Assembly: GCF_016909015.1 (NCBI RefSeq) | Contig: NZ_JAFBFA010000002.1 | Span: forward strand, 124,001 to 188,000 | DNA from: Gracilibacillus alcaliphilus | Lineage (GTDB): Bacteria > Bacillota > Bacilli > Bacillales > Amphibacillaceae | Direction of reading: 5' to 3' | Length of the DNA stretch: 64,000 bases | Shown: piece by piece, positions 51,795-61,177 of the stretch | Layout of the letters: each line of letters opens with the position of its first letter | Numbering within the stretch: position 1 is the first letter of the stretch | Position numbers and translations under genes: made by a program | The notes under the pieces: model-generated | Database searches by the model: none | What the model was told of the DNA's origin: nothing | The model's input: only the letters and a program-made list of their open reading frames with translations

Positions 51795-52754
51795 ATGCAA
51801 GAAAAATCGGAAATCACAATAGAGCGAATCCGGCCAAAGAAAAAGCGAAATATCTTTTATCGCTATTTTAAACAATTTGATTTGCAGATGATGGTTATTC
51901 CGGGGTTATTATTTATTTTTATTTTCAATTACATACCGATGTACGGCGTATTGATGTCATTTCAGGACTATAACATATTTGATGGCATGAGAAATAGCCC
52001 TTGGGTAGGGTTTAAACATTTTGAAATGTTTTTTAATGATCCGCGCTTTATGGAAATTATGCGCAATACCATCGTTATCAGCGGTCTGAAGATTTTGATT
52101 TGTTTTCCAGCACCTATTATTCTGGCGCTGATGTTAAACGAAGTAAAAAATATGGCCTTTAAGCGGTCGGTTCAGACGATTACTTATTTACCGCATTTTC
52201 TTTCGTGGGTTATCGTTGCAGGTTTTGCGATGTCGATTTTAGCAACTGACAATGGGAGTTTGAATATCGCCTTAGAAAAGGCTGGTCTGATTGATGAACC
52301 TATCAATTTTTTAGCGATTCCGCAATATTTTTGGACGATTATTGTAACCACTAATCTGTGGAAATCGATTGGTTTTGCTTCTATCGTTTATATCGCAGCT
52401 ATTGCTGGTGTAGATCAGCAATTATATGAGGCAGCAGCATTAGATGGGGCAAGCCGTTTTAAACAAATGTTTTTGATAACGATTCCATCCATTATGCCGA
52501 TTATTGTTATTTTCTTTATTCTAGAAGTGGGGAACCTCTTAAATGCTGGATTTGAAGATCTCTTAATCTTAGGTGATGATGCCATCCTGCGCTCTGTATC
52601 AGATGTACTGGATACCTATGTTTATCGAGTCGGAATTGGGAGCGGCAGATATTCATATGCAACGGCTATTGGATTATTTAAAGCTGTGATTAGTGTTGGT
52701 TTATTAACATTAGCGAATTATCTGGCAAGAAAAACAGGTAACAGCTTGTGGTAA
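51795..52754 (+). CDS. Oligosaccharide ABC transporter permease (LplB/YtcP-partner type)
   Basis: A 319-aa inner-membrane permease with six helices of the MalF-like CUT1 group. It starts IPGLLFIFIFNYIPMYGVLMSF and bears the EAA loop YEAAALDGASRFKQMFLITIPSI, which docks the ATPase. ATG 51795 follows AGGGGGGAGA; the frame is open back to 51744. No ATPase gene is in the operon, so it probably uses a shared MsmX-type ATPase, as Lpl/Yes/Ytc systems do. It is the first gene of permease-permease-SBP-YesL. Chitin oligosaccharides are the inferred substrate, from the neighbouring LPMO. Confidence 0.9.
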   Translation: MQEKSEITIERIRPKKKRNIFYRYFKQFDLQMMVIPGLLFIFIFNYIPMYGVLMSFQDYNIFDGMRNSPWVGFKHFEMFFNDPRFMEIMRNTIVISGLKILICFPAPIILALMLNEVKNMAFKRSVQTITYLPHFLSWVIVAGFAMSILATDNGSLNIALEKAGLIDEPINFLAIPQYFWTIIVTTNLWKSIGFASIVYIAAIAGVDQQLYEAAALDGASRFKQMFLITIPSIMPIIVIFFILEVGNLLNAGFEDLLILGDDAILRSVSDVLDTYVYRVGIGSGRYSYATAIGLFKAVISVGLLTLANYLARKTGNSLW

Positions 52755-52778
52755 TTTAAGCAATGGGGGTGAACATAT

Positions 52779-53675
52779 ATGATTAAACCAACCTTTGGTG
52801 ACAGAATAATGATCTTTATGATTTATGTCTTTTTAATAGTATTGGCATTTGTCACTTTTTATCCTTTCTGGAATTCACTTGTTATCTCGTTCAATACGGG
52901 CAAAGATACTATGTTAGGCGGAATTACTTTCTGGCCTCGAGAGTTCACTTTGGAGAATTATCAGATTGTCTTTCAGGATAAACGATTGTTAAATGCTTTT
53001 ATGATTACGATTTTACGAACAGCAATAGGTACTTTTCTATCTGTTCTTGTAACCGCTTTATTGGCATATGGGCTCTCCAAGAAAGAATTGATAGGCAGAA
53101 ACTTTTTTATGATTTTTTGCTTGCTGACTATGTTTTTCAGCGGAGGGTTAATTCCAACGTTCTTGTTGGTGAGAGGCTTAGGATTAATGGATTCTTTTTG
53201 GGTGATGATCATCCCGTCTTTAGTGCTGGTCTGGAATATGATTATCTTCCGAACATTCTTTAATCAATTGCCTAAAGGACTGGAAGAATCAGCGAAAATA
53301 GATGGCTGCGGCAATTGGCAGATCTTCTTTCGGATCGTCTTACCTTTGTCAGGTCCGGTGATTGCTACCTTGTCTTTATTTACCGCTGTATTTCACTGGA
53401 ATGACTGGTTTTTTCCAAGTATTTATATTACTTCGGAGAATTTAATCCCGATTCAAACACTGTTAAGACAAGTACTAAACTCTAACACGGTTACATCGCA
53501 GATGAGTCAGCTTGATGCAGGGGCGCTTTCACATATGTCTAGTGTGGCAAAAGTAACAGGAAAGTCTTTGTCGATGGCAACAATGATGGTAGCAACTATT
53601 CCGATTATGCTTGTATATCCGTTTGTACAGAAGCATTTTGTGAAGGGTGTGTTAATCGGCTCTTTAAAAGAATAG
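52779..53675 (+). CDS. Oligosaccharide ABC transporter permease (LplC/YtcP type)
   Basis: A 298-aa second permease, MalG-like, six helices. It begins FGDRIMIFMIYVFLIVLAFV and has FYPFWNSLVISFNTG and the EAA loop LEESAKIDGCGNWQIFFRIVLPLS. The long periplasmic loop HMSSVAKVTGKSLSMA is typical of LplC/YtcP. The gap to the upstream permease is 24 bases with the AATGGGGGTG ribosome site. The pair forms the membrane pore for the binding protein encoded next. Confidence 0.9.
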   Translation: MIKPTFGDRIMIFMIYVFLIVLAFVTFYPFWNSLVISFNTGKDTMLGGITFWPREFTLENYQIVFQDKRLLNAFMITILRTAIGTFLSVLVTALLAYGLSKKELIGRNFFMIFCLLTMFFSGGLIPTFLLVRGLGLMDSFWVMIIPSLVLVWNMIIFRTFFNQLPKGLEESAKIDGCGNWQIFFRIVLPLSGPVIATLSLFTAVFHWNDWFFPSIYITSENLIPIQTLLRQVLNSNTVTSQMSQLDAGALSHMSSVAKVTGKSLSMATMMVATIPIMLVYPFVQKHFVKGVLIGSLKE

Positions 53676-53784
53676 CAGAGAGTCGATAGGAGTTTGTTTT
53701 AAAGCTAATGGCTTTAAATAGAGGTTTTTGCAGTAGATCAGTCTGTGAAAATCAAAAAAATGAATAAAAGGGGAGAGAAAAGTT

Positions 53785-55437
53785 ATGAAATTTAAGCAGC
53801 AGCATTGGTACACTTTACTTATTTTGTTGCTGACGGTCGGCATTATTGCGGGGTGTTCTGAATCGAGCACAAATACCGACGCGGACAGTGACCAAGAAGA
53901 GACAGAGAACGGTGAAACAGCAGATGGAGAACCATTCGTTCTTGGGGAAGAACCGCTGGAGATTACGATGTTTGGTAATTATGACTGGTACACCATGCCT
54001 GGCTGGGGAGATGACGAGGCAACAGCATGGATTAAGGAAAATAAGCAGGTCGACATTACAGCCGTTGATGGCGGCGGTAATGCAGAGCAGCGTTTGACAA
54101 CGATGATAGCTGGGGAGGATTTGCCAGATTTTATTTGGACAGACAGAGGAACTCCTGTTGAACGCTTGCGAGAAGGCGGTGCATTAGTACCATTAGATCC
54201 ATATCTTGATAAATATACTAATTTAAGAGATTGGTTTGGCGAGGCAGGCATCAATATGCTTCGTTCAGAAGATGGTCATCTTTATCAATTCCCGAATTGG
54301 TATAATTCCAGTCCATTCGGAAATGCAGGTTATGTAGTGAATAAAGGGATTTATGAAGAGCTAGGTTCCCCGCCATTAGAAACAACGGATGATTTATATG
54401 AATATTTAAAACTGGTACAGGAAAATTATCCTGATGTAATTCCATTTGAAGTCGGTATTGATGGTCAAGGAATTAATGTGCTCTATTCTGCTTTTGCAGA
54501 AGGGGAATCCCCGGCAAATATCAATAATATCGCTGTACCGCAAGGGGATCAGCTCGTATCGATCTTTACGGATGAAAATTATATTGAGTCGATGAAATAT
54601 GCCAGTCAATTGTTTAGAGAACGATTAATTACACAAGATGCTTTAACACAAGATCAAGATATGCTGATTGAAAAGGTGACAACGGGTAATCTTGCTGTAT
54701 ATGCAGCAGCCAGCCCGACTGATCATGCCAGAACAGGTCACTATGCCTTACAAGAAGAAGATCCGGATGGCGGTTATTTCATGATCTGGCCAATCCACAA
54801 AGAAGGATTAGATAAGAATGAAATTTATCCAGGCTCTTACAATATGATGGGGTGGAATGTCAGTGTTATTACCAAAGCGGCAGAAGATCCTGAGAAAGTC
54901 TTTGCCTTCCTTGATTGGTTAACAGGTCCAGAGGGACAGGCATCATTGATTTTCGGTCCCGAAGGAAAGTATTGGGATGGATTTGATGAAGAAGGCTTCC
55001 CACGATTTACGGACGCTTATTATGAAGATCCAGAAGGTTTAGCAACAATTGAAGAAGATACAGCTAACTTCCAATGGAATGGAAATTCTAATTTCTTGGA
55101 TACAGCAAAAGCTAATTTTGAAGCCACATTGTCAGAAGAACATCGTAACTGGACAACACACTGGCAACACACGATTACATGGGATACACAGTATGATGCC
55201 ACACAATATTTGAATATTAGTCCACTTCCAGAAAGTGAAGAGGGTATTATTCAGCAACGTATAGGAGAGATTTTTGAAGAGGCACGCGCCGAAGCTTTGT
55301 ATGCCCAGAGTGATGAAGAGGTTGAGGCTATCATGGCAAGGGCAGAAGAATCTGCCCAGAGTGTGGGTTATCAAACATTGCTTGATTTCCAAACGGAGAA
55401 ATGGCAAGAAAACCTGGCAACTTTGGCAGGGGAATAA
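53785..55437 (+). CDS. Extracellular solute-binding lipoprotein (LplA type)
   Basis: A 550-aa CUT1 oligosaccharide-binding lipoprotein. The signal has a basic start KFKQQHW, the lipobox IIAGC at about residues 19-23, and an acidic linker (DADSDQEETENGE). The mature part starts with PLEITMFGNYDWYTMPG and has aromatic residues typical of sugar pockets (GNYDWY, WPIHKEG, MMGWNVS). It is anchored outside the membrane and hands the sugar to the two permeases. The large size of about 550 aa is typical of LplA/YtcQ proteins that bind oligosaccharides rather than monosaccharides. Confidence 0.9.
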   Translation: MKFKQQHWYTLLILLLTVGIIAGCSESSTNTDADSDQEETENGETADGEPFVLGEEPLEITMFGNYDWYTMPGWGDDEATAWIKENKQVDITAVDGGGNAEQRLTTMIAGEDLPDFIWTDRGTPVERLREGGALVPLDPYLDKYTNLRDWFGEAGINMLRSEDGHLYQFPNWYNSSPFGNAGYVVNKGIYEELGSPPLETTDDLYEYLKLVQENYPDVIPFEVGIDGQGINVLYSAFAEGESPANINNIAVPQGDQLVSIFTDENYIESMKYASQLFRERLITQDALTQDQDMLIEKVTTGNLAVYAAASPTDHARTGHYALQEEDPDGGYFMIWPIHKEGLDKNEIYPGSYNMMGWNVSVITKAAEDPEKVFAFLDWLTGPEGQASLIFGPEGKYWDGFDEEGFPRFTDAYYEDPEGLATIEEDTANFQWNGNSNFLDTAKANFEATLSEEHRNWTTHWQHTITWDTQYDATQYLNISPLPESEEGIIQQRIGEIFEEARAEALYAQSDEEVEAIMARAEESAQSVGYQTLLDFQTEKWQENLATLAGE

Positions 55438-55520
55438 AAAGTTAGTATAAAGGTTCCTATAGTGAGGGATTTTCCCCCTCGCTACAGGACGGCGATAAAG
55501 CTGGAAGGGAGCGGTATAAT

Positions 55521-56240
55521 GTGGAATGGATCGGAATAACAGGAAAGTTATATCAACTATGTCACTGGGTGATGAAATTATTGATAGTTAATCTGATTTG
55601 GATAGGTTTTAATTTCCCGGTTGTGTACTCGGCATTAGCAACTTTAGATGTAAGAACAATCGATGAATTATATCTGATCTTGTTTACCATGATTGCTCTT
55701 CTTCCCTTTATCCTTTTTCCGGCTACTGCAGCCATGTTTGCTTTGGTTAGGCGGGCAGTGATTCATCGTATACAAGATCAACTATTCCGTACATTTTGGA
55801 GGTTTTATAGGCAAAATTATCTGCAAAGCATGACAGGTGGTATTATTTTCACAATTATTTGGGGGATTTGGCTGGTGAATTATCAGCTGTTAAATGCTGA
55901 AATAGGTTCAGGGTTATTTTATATTTATCTGCTACTGACCGTTTTTCTGCTCGCCTTTACTAGCTATTTTGTAGCTGATATAGTACATGTACACTTAAAT
56001 GTATGGGCTAGTTTGAAGAAGGCGTGTATGATCAGTCTTGCCTTTCCGCATTACACGATCGCAAGTATTGGTGTTTCTACTGCTGCCCTGTATATTTTGT
56101 ATCAGATACATCCGTTATTTTTCATCTTATACAGCGGGATTGTGCCGACGGTTATCGTTTTTTTAAGTTATTATTTGATTGTCTTGCGTGCCAGTAAAAT
56201 GATGCAGGCAAATATGGAAGCAAAGAAGGCGTTTTTCTAG
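55521..56240 (+). CDS. DUF624/YesL family membrane protein
   Basis: A 239-aa protein with about six hydrophobic segments. It starts VEWIGITGKLYQLCHWVMKLLIVNLIWI and carries the FNFPVVYSALAT and FRTFWRFYRQNYLQS blocks of YesL. YesL proteins accompany LplA-LplB-LplC type transporters in many Bacilli; their role is unknown. Start GTG lies nine bases after GGAAGGGAG. It is the last gene of the ABC operon, closed by a terminator. Confidence 0.88.
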   Translation: MEWIGITGKLYQLCHWVMKLLIVNLIWIGFNFPVVYSALATLDVRTIDELYLILFTMIALLPFILFPATAAMFALVRRAVIHRIQDQLFRTFWRFYRQNYLQSMTGGIIFTIIWGIWLVNYQLLNAEIGSGLFYIYLLLTVFLLAFTSYFVADIVHVHLNVWASLKKACMISLAFPHYTIASIGVSTAALYILYQIHPLFFILYSGIVPTVIVFLSYYLIVLRASKMMQANMEAKKAFF

Positions 56241-56269
56241 GAGAATGTCTGCTTTTGCTGACCATTAAC

Positions 56270-56308
56270 AAGCTGCAGACGGAGTCATTATTCCGTCTGC
56301 AGCTTTTT
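56270..56308 (+). terminator. Terminator of the ABC operon
   Basis: The perfect stem AAGCTGCAGACGGA / TCCGTCTGCAGCTT is followed by TTT. Confidence 0.92.
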
Positions 56309-56413
56309 GAAGTTGGTAATTATATACAATGTCAGCCGTTAGGAGTTATTTCGGAAATATTATCCGTTGAAGGTTCGGAGAGCAGGGCAATTGCTGTTGC
56401 TGACCATCTCGCT

Positions 56414-57430
56414 TTATCTAATGACATCCTGTCTTTGTGCGGTCACGGCTTGCTGGATGTCAGCTTCACTGGCTAAGGAAGTATCTCCAGAGATCGTGTG
56501 TGCCAGCATAGAGGAGGCAACGGCGAATTGAATCGTTTGTTCAGCTGGATATGACTGTAATAAGCCATGGATAATCCCGGTAGTGAAAGCATCACCGGCA
56601 CCAATGCGATCGAGTACGGCAAAATGCTGCTGGGATGCATAAGAAAAAGTAGTATCTTGATAGAGGAAGCCGCGAATCGAATGGCTTTCATCTCCATGTA
56701 CATCCCGGTGTGTTCCTGCAATGCAGGAAATGTCATACGTATCAGCAATCTTTGGTATTAACTCTTCTAACTGCTTTTCTCGTGTAGTATGGGCAGAGGG
56801 GTAACCTAAGATATACAGGGCATCCTTTTCATTCATCATCACCATATCGGCCAGTTTGAAGAGTTCTTCATAATGCGGTTTTGCCTGCTGATAACCAGAC
56901 TCTCCCCAAAGTGCTGGCCGGTAATTACAGTCAAACAGGATCATGCCGCCATTTTCTTTAACCAGCCTTGTCAGCTGTTTTAACTGTGAACGGACTTGGG
57001 CATTCATAGCCAAGGTAATGCCGCATACATGTAAAAGTTGAATATCTTGTGCCATTTTGACAAAATCATAGTTAGCGGTATCTGCTGTATTAAAGCTGCT
57101 CTCTATGCGGTTAGAATAGGTAACACGACTAGGGCGTGCCCCGAAGCCGTTTTCTAAGAAATACATACCGAGATACTTGCCGGAACGTGAAATATCTCCA
57201 GTAGAAATCCCTAACTTCTGTAAGTAGCTTAGTGCAGCATCTCCTAAAGAGTTGTTTGGCAAAGTGGTAATGAGCTTGGTCGAGTATCCTAGCCGTCGGA
57301 GACTGCCAGCAATATTAACTCCTGTACCAGAGAAGCTGTAGTTTAATTGACTTGCTTGTGTCAGCAAATCGTGTCCAGGTACTTCCAAACGCATCATCAC
57401 TTCCCCAAACGCAGCAATGGTTTTAGGCAT
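56414..57430 (-). CDS. PfkB family sugar kinase (KDG kinase-like)
   Basis: A 338-aa ribokinase-fold kinase. Its N-terminal GEVMMRLEVPG and GTGVNIAGSLRRLGY match the sugar-binding start of 2-keto-3-deoxygluconate kinases. The catalytic anion-hole motif is DRIGAGDAFTTGII near residue 284, with ADMVMMNEKDALYILG mid-chain. It is the last gene of the four-gene operon and overlaps the aldolase gene by eight bases. With aldolase and ammonia-lyase beside it, 2-keto-3-deoxygluconate or glucosaminate is the likely substrate. Which one is not decided by sequence. Confidence 0.87.
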   Translation of the reverse strand: MPKTIAAFGEVMMRLEVPGHDLLTQASQLNYSFSGTGVNIAGSLRRLGYSTKLITTLPNNSLGDAALSYLQKLGISTGDISRSGKYLGMYFLENGFGARPSRVTYSNRIESSFNTADTANYDFVKMAQDIQLLHVCGITLAMNAQVRSQLKQLTRLVKENGGMILFDCNYRPALWGESGYQQAKPHYEELFKLADMVMMNEKDALYILGYPSAHTTREKQLEELIPKIADTYDISCIAGTHRDVHGDESHSIRGFLYQDTTFSYASQQHFAVLDRIGAGDAFTTGIIHGLLQSYPAEQTIQFAVASSMLAHTISGDTSLASEADIQQAVTAQRQDVIR

Positions 57431-58175
57431 ATTGATCCACCAGCTTTTTGATTTCAGCTAGTAAAAACTTGGTATCCTCTATTCGTGTAGCACCGGTTTC
57501 TTTGTCTATAATCGAGGAATAAACATGCGGGATTACCTTTGGAACACCAGCAGCTAAGGCGATCTCCACAATCTCTGAAAAATTATCCAAGTCAATGCCG
57601 CCGGTTGGTTCTAGTGCAAAATTCTCTTCACTGCATGCAGCAGCAACAGCTTGAAATTCTTCTTTTGTAGAAAGTCCCTTCATTGGGAAATATTTAATCG
57701 CATTTCCGCCCATATCTTTTATTAAGTGAATAGCTGATTTGACTGGAATAATCGCCTTTTCGCCCTTTTCGCTTATTGGTCCTGTGGATATATTGACATA
57801 GCCAGGTTGACCAGTTGGTGTCACCAGACAATTAATCCAGCTGTCTGTTTTTCTGATATTAGTACGGGTATGACCTACAAATGGGAAGACTTGATTAATG
57901 TGTTTCCCAGGATAAGATTGAACAATTTCTGCAACTACTTTTCCTTGTTTACTGTCACCAGCTCCTAGGCCGATCGAAACCGCATCATTAATGGCTGCTC
58001 CATATTCCTTCATAGCGGCAACCGCTTCAGAGATCTGGGCATAGTTTTTCGATAACACCCCAATCAAAACAAAGCCTTCAGCTGCCTGGAATATTTCTTT
58101 GGCGTTTTCTACGCTGTTGGCCAGTACATTTAATGCAACACGATTTTTGTAAAAGTGATCTGAAATAGTAGACAT
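57423..58175 (-). CDS. dgaF: 2-dehydro-3-deoxyphosphogluconate aldolase, DgaF type (KDGP aldolase family)
   Basis: A 250-aa protein of the KDGP aldolase family (PF07071), which is distinct from Eda. It contains RVALNVLANSVENAKEIFQ, SIGLGAGDSKQGKVVAEI, HINQVFPFVGHT, the Lys-bearing IKYFPMKGLSTKEEF and ALEPTGGIDLDNF. DgaF of Salmonella cleaves KDPG into pyruvate and glyceraldehyde-3-phosphate in D-glucosaminate breakdown. It starts three bases after the ammonia-lyase gene. Confidence 0.9.
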   Translation of the reverse strand: MSTISDHFYKNRVALNVLANSVENAKEIFQAAEGFVLIGVLSKNYAQISEAVAAMKEYGAAINDAVSIGLGAGDSKQGKVVAEIVQSYPGKHINQVFPFVGHTRTNIRKTDSWINCLVTPTGQPGYVNISTGPISEKGEKAIIPVKSAIHLIKDMGGNAIKYFPMKGLSTKEEFQAVAAACSEENFALEPTGGIDLDNFSEIVEIALAAGVPKVIPHVYSSIIDKETGATRIEDTKFLLAEIKKLVDQYA

Positions 58176-58178
58176 GCT

Positions 58179-59282
58179 TCAATTTCCTCCTAAAATTGCT
58201 TGTATTCTCTGAACAATTACATCCATATCATCGCCTTGTAATGGACGTGGATCAATATCGAAAAAGCCTTGTTTCATGCCATAATCCCGTGTATAAATGG
58301 CGATCGGGCCTGTTTTCAGCTTGGCAACCGTTTCTTCAGCCGTTTTCTTTGCGACAGTACTATCTATTTGAATACGTGCCCGGTATATTTCCCTGCCTGC
58401 CTCATCTTGGACAATCTTTACAGATACGCCTGGCAATGAATCTAAAGCTGTTAGTGCCGTCAAACTTTCTTTTTCTTGCTGGCTATTATCAGGCCGTTCC
58501 CAATAGTTATCAAGTGCCTGCAATAGGCCGAAGCTGGCTTCTTTGCCTACTTTCATACTTCTTCCGATGCCATGCAGCTGTACTTTTACCCAATCTATAT
58601 ATTTTTTCTTACCTGCGACAATGCCGGATGTAGGGCCTTCAATTGCTTTGGAACCGCTATAAATCACTAAATCAGAACAGGCAGGGTATTTGCGCAGGTC
58701 TTCTTCTGCCGCGGCATCTATAATTAATGGGATACCATGCTGTTGTGCTGCTTCCCAAGCTTCTTCTGCCGAAATGGTATTCTTCTGTACAGCGTGATGT
58801 GATTTTACATAAAGGATTGCTGCGGTGTTGTCATTAATAGCTTCCGTTAGATGCGTCTGCTTCCCTTCATTGGCATAGCCAACCTCGACTAATTTGCCTC
58901 CGCCTAAATAGACCATCGTTTCAATTGGTGCACCGTATTGCACATTGTGTCCTTTAAAAGCGATAATTTCGTTTTTTTGAATCGGTGTTTGATGAAGGGT
59001 CAAACTTTTACGCTGGTTCCCTTGTGTAATAATCCCGGCAACAGAAAGGGCAATCCCGCTTGAGGCCGAATTAACAATTACGGCATCTTCGCTGCCCAAT
59101 TGTTTGGCAATATGTTCCCCCGCCTTGTTAACCAAATCATCTATTTCTACATAGTTTTGTGCACCGATCTTCATAGCTTCAAGTACTTTATCGTTTGGAG
59201 CAGAAACACCTAGGATACTCATGCGTCCGCTGGCATTTACCACTCGTTTTAATCCGTATTGACTATGTAATGAGTTCGCCAT
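58179..59282 (-). CDS. dgaE: PLP-dependent ammonia-lyase, DgaE/SelA-like
   Basis: A 367-aa fold-type I PLP enzyme of the SelA-like DgaE family. Start MANSLHSQYGLKRVVNASGRM, the PLP-binding Asp region PLIIDAAAEEDLRKY and the Schiff-base Lys in VIYSGSKAIEGPTSG near residue 214 are visible. DgaE eliminates ammonia from D-glucosaminate-6-phosphate to give KDPG; a relative could act on unphosphorylated glucosaminate. It overlaps the amidohydrolase gene by 20 bases and is translationally coupled to it. Confidence 0.9.
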   Translation of the reverse strand: MANSLHSQYGLKRVVNASGRMSILGVSAPNDKVLEAMKIGAQNYVEIDDLVNKAGEHIAKQLGSEDAVIVNSASSGIALSVAGIITQGNQRKSLTLHQTPIQKNEIIAFKGHNVQYGAPIETMVYLGGGKLVEVGYANEGKQTHLTEAINDNTAAILYVKSHHAVQKNTISAEEAWEAAQQHGIPLIIDAAAEEDLRKYPACSDLVIYSGSKAIEGPTSGIVAGKKKYIDWVKVQLHGIGRSMKVGKEASFGLLQALDNYWERPDNSQQEKESLTALTALDSLPGVSVKIVQDEAGREIYRARIQIDSTVAKKTAEETVAKLKTGPIAIYTRDYGMKQGFFDIDPRPLQGDDMDVIVQRIQAILGGN

Positions 59283-60360
59283 TTTTCACCACTCCTATTG
59301 TGTTAATCATTTGCTTGGCAGTTCTTGTCTCTCCATCCGAGTCTGTCAATGTTTGTTTTGCCGCTACGACTTCAAATAGGGTCAGATCTGCTGGACGGCC
59401 AGCTTTTAGCTGTCCTAACTCTGGCTGGTGGATCGCTTTGGCAGGCTGCACGGTAACGGCATCAATGATCTGTTCTAAGCTGTAGCCAAGCAATAGAAAT
59501 TTACTTGCTACATGTGCCAAACTGTAGACTGGGCCGTTTTTGCGATTATCCCGATAGATGTCGGAACTGATAGAAAAGGGTGCGATACCGTGCCGTTTAG
59601 CCTCTTCTGCAACCTTGAACGAGAAGCTGGCACTGCCATGTCCTACGTCTAATAAGACCCCTCGTTGAATTGCCGCCAGCAGAGATGGTAATGGTTTGCC
59701 ATGCAAATCAAATAAATTATTTGCCTTTCCATTTAAAAAATGGGTAATGATATCCCCTTGATCTAAGAGTTGAAGAATGCTATTGATATCTGGCGGTCCA
59801 GATCCAATGTGCACCATTAAGGGGAGTTTTGTTTCATCAGCAAATTGTCTGGCTGTTTCTAATGGTTTCAGACCGCTGTCTTTGACTACACTTTGGCTCA
59901 TTCTTACTTTTAACCCGACGATTTTATCGCAATGTACTTTAATGGTATCCAGTAATGCCTGCTTGTCTAACCATTCAAGGTTTGATAATTCATCGATTCG
60001 CTGTAAACCAATGGTGGAGATATTCAAGAATGCAAGCAAGTCGGTTTTGAAAGTAGCAGCAACTGGGAGGATATCGCTTACATTGTCGGCACCGCAACTG
60101 CCTGCATCTACTATCGTAGTAACTCCTTGTCTAACTCCGATCTCATCGATATCATCTCCATAAGGATGGAGGCGATTATTGGCATGGACATGCAAGTCAA
60201 TCCAGCCGCTGGATACATAACAACCGGAATAATCATATTTTTGCTGTGCTTGTCCTTGTCCTGCTGTTGCGATTTGCTCTATTTGTCCATTCTTAACGAC
60301 AATATCTACCAATTCTCCTGTTACGAATTGCAGGTTCTGTAAGACATAAGAAGTTGTCAT
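59263..60360 (-). CDS. Amidohydrolase/deacetylase family metallohydrolase (EF_0837 type)
   Basis: A 365-aa amidohydrolase-superfamily enzyme. The metal site HxH is WIDLHVHANNRLHPYG near residue 56. A Lys of the binuclear centre probably lies in KIVGLKVRMSQS, His ligands in LMVHIGSGPPDI and DIITHFLNG, and the catalytic Asp in ISSDIYRDNR. This COG3964 group is often fused in operons with DgaE/DgaF. It probably removes an acyl group from an N-acylated amino-sugar acid. It is the first gene of the operon, with TTAGGAGG before the ATG and a HutC-type operator upstream. Confidence 0.87.
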   Translation of the reverse strand: MTTSYVLQNLQFVTGELVDIVVKNGQIEQIATAGQGQAQQKYDYSGCYVSSGWIDLHVHANNRLHPYGDDIDEIGVRQGVTTIVDAGSCGADNVSDILPVAATFKTDLLAFLNISTIGLQRIDELSNLEWLDKQALLDTIKVHCDKIVGLKVRMSQSVVKDSGLKPLETARQFADETKLPLMVHIGSGPPDINSILQLLDQGDIITHFLNGKANNLFDLHGKPLPSLLAAIQRGVLLDVGHGSASFSFKVAEEAKRHGIAPFSISSDIYRDNRKNGPVYSLAHVASKFLLLGYSLEQIIDAVTVQPAKAIHQPELGQLKAGRPADLTLFEVVAAKQTLTDSDGETRTAKQMINTIGVVKNGELIT

Positions 60361-60401
60361 ATAAAATTCCTCCTAACAATATTAAGAATAGCAATTTCAG
60401 A

Positions 60402-60415
60402 TATAGATGTCTATA
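60402..60415. promoter_or_regulatory. HutC/NagR-type operator of the amidohydrolase-dgaE-dgaF-kinase operon
   Basis: A perfect palindrome TATAGA-TG-TCTATA. It contains TAGATGTCTATAC, identical over 13 bases to the site before the LPMO gene. The minus strand has GTATAGAC (GT-N-TA-N-AC). It lies about 30 bases upstream of the operon's ribosome site. Confidence 0.75.
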
Positions 60416-60471
60416 CATATTTCTGATTTTTTAGAATAATAAAAGAATGAAAGGATAGATTCTTAAAACTC

Positions 60472-61174
60472 TTAACGTGTGTGTTCAAAAACCATTATGT
60501 CTTGACAGACACATAATCCTTGAAAACTTTGTCCGCTCTTCTTGTTTGATTCATTCGGGGCTGTTGGATGATTTCTTTTGATTGTTTCTAATACTGGGAA
60601 AGAGCATTCACATAAGATATCCTTTTTTACTTTCTAAGTCGCTTTCGACAGAAGGATGAGATAGCCTTGGCATATGCTTAAAAAGCAGCTTATAGGGGTT
60701 TGAAAAGATAAGACAAAGCCGGCATCCTATCAAATGATAAATCTTTAAACCGATAAGTAAATCCCAGCATCTTATCAAAAGCCTGCTCTTTGGTATTTGA
60801 AGAGATCGAACAGCCATAAAGGTATCAACAAAAATGGAGACCTTTACGACATCTTTTTCAACCGTCTGAAAAGAATAAGTCTTTGTGTAAGTCATGCATC
60901 TAAAAAGAGGGGGGAGCCTCTATCAACCCTTCTTATTCATGGTAAAAACCTATAGTTGCAAAACAGAGGATATCCCGTGTTTTTGTGAGGAGTGTACTCA
61001 TCATTATTCAGTAGAGTGGCGCAAAGAAACAGCCTGTCGCCTCAAGTAGTTCCTATTTATTTAACAGTGCCAAGTGCAGCCACTTAGTCCTAGTTTTCGT
61101 ATAAAAAGTTTCCAATGGAGGAGCAAGTTGACGAAGTGATTTGCTGGTTATCATTTGGCGTCCTTTTGAACAAT
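60472..61174. repeat. Possible TTAA-flanked element of about 700 bp, unknown content
   Basis: The left end is TTAACGTGTGTGTTCAAAAACC and the right end is TCCTTTTGAACAATTTCTTAA. Both resemble the GTTCAAAA-type ends of the MITE-like family, and both are bounded by TTAA. A 95-codon minus-strand frame at 60608-60895 (MTYTKTYSFQTVEKDVV...) has no recognised domain and no clear ribosome site. Alternative frames there also look protein-like in places, so a decayed gene is possible. It separates the catabolic operon from the chbG-gntR-PTS genes. Confidence 0.5.
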
Positions 61175-61177
61175 TTC

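Noticed and set aside
56255..56476. 73-codon plus-strand frame after the ABC operon
   Set aside because: It contains the operon terminator and overlaps the kinase gene end.
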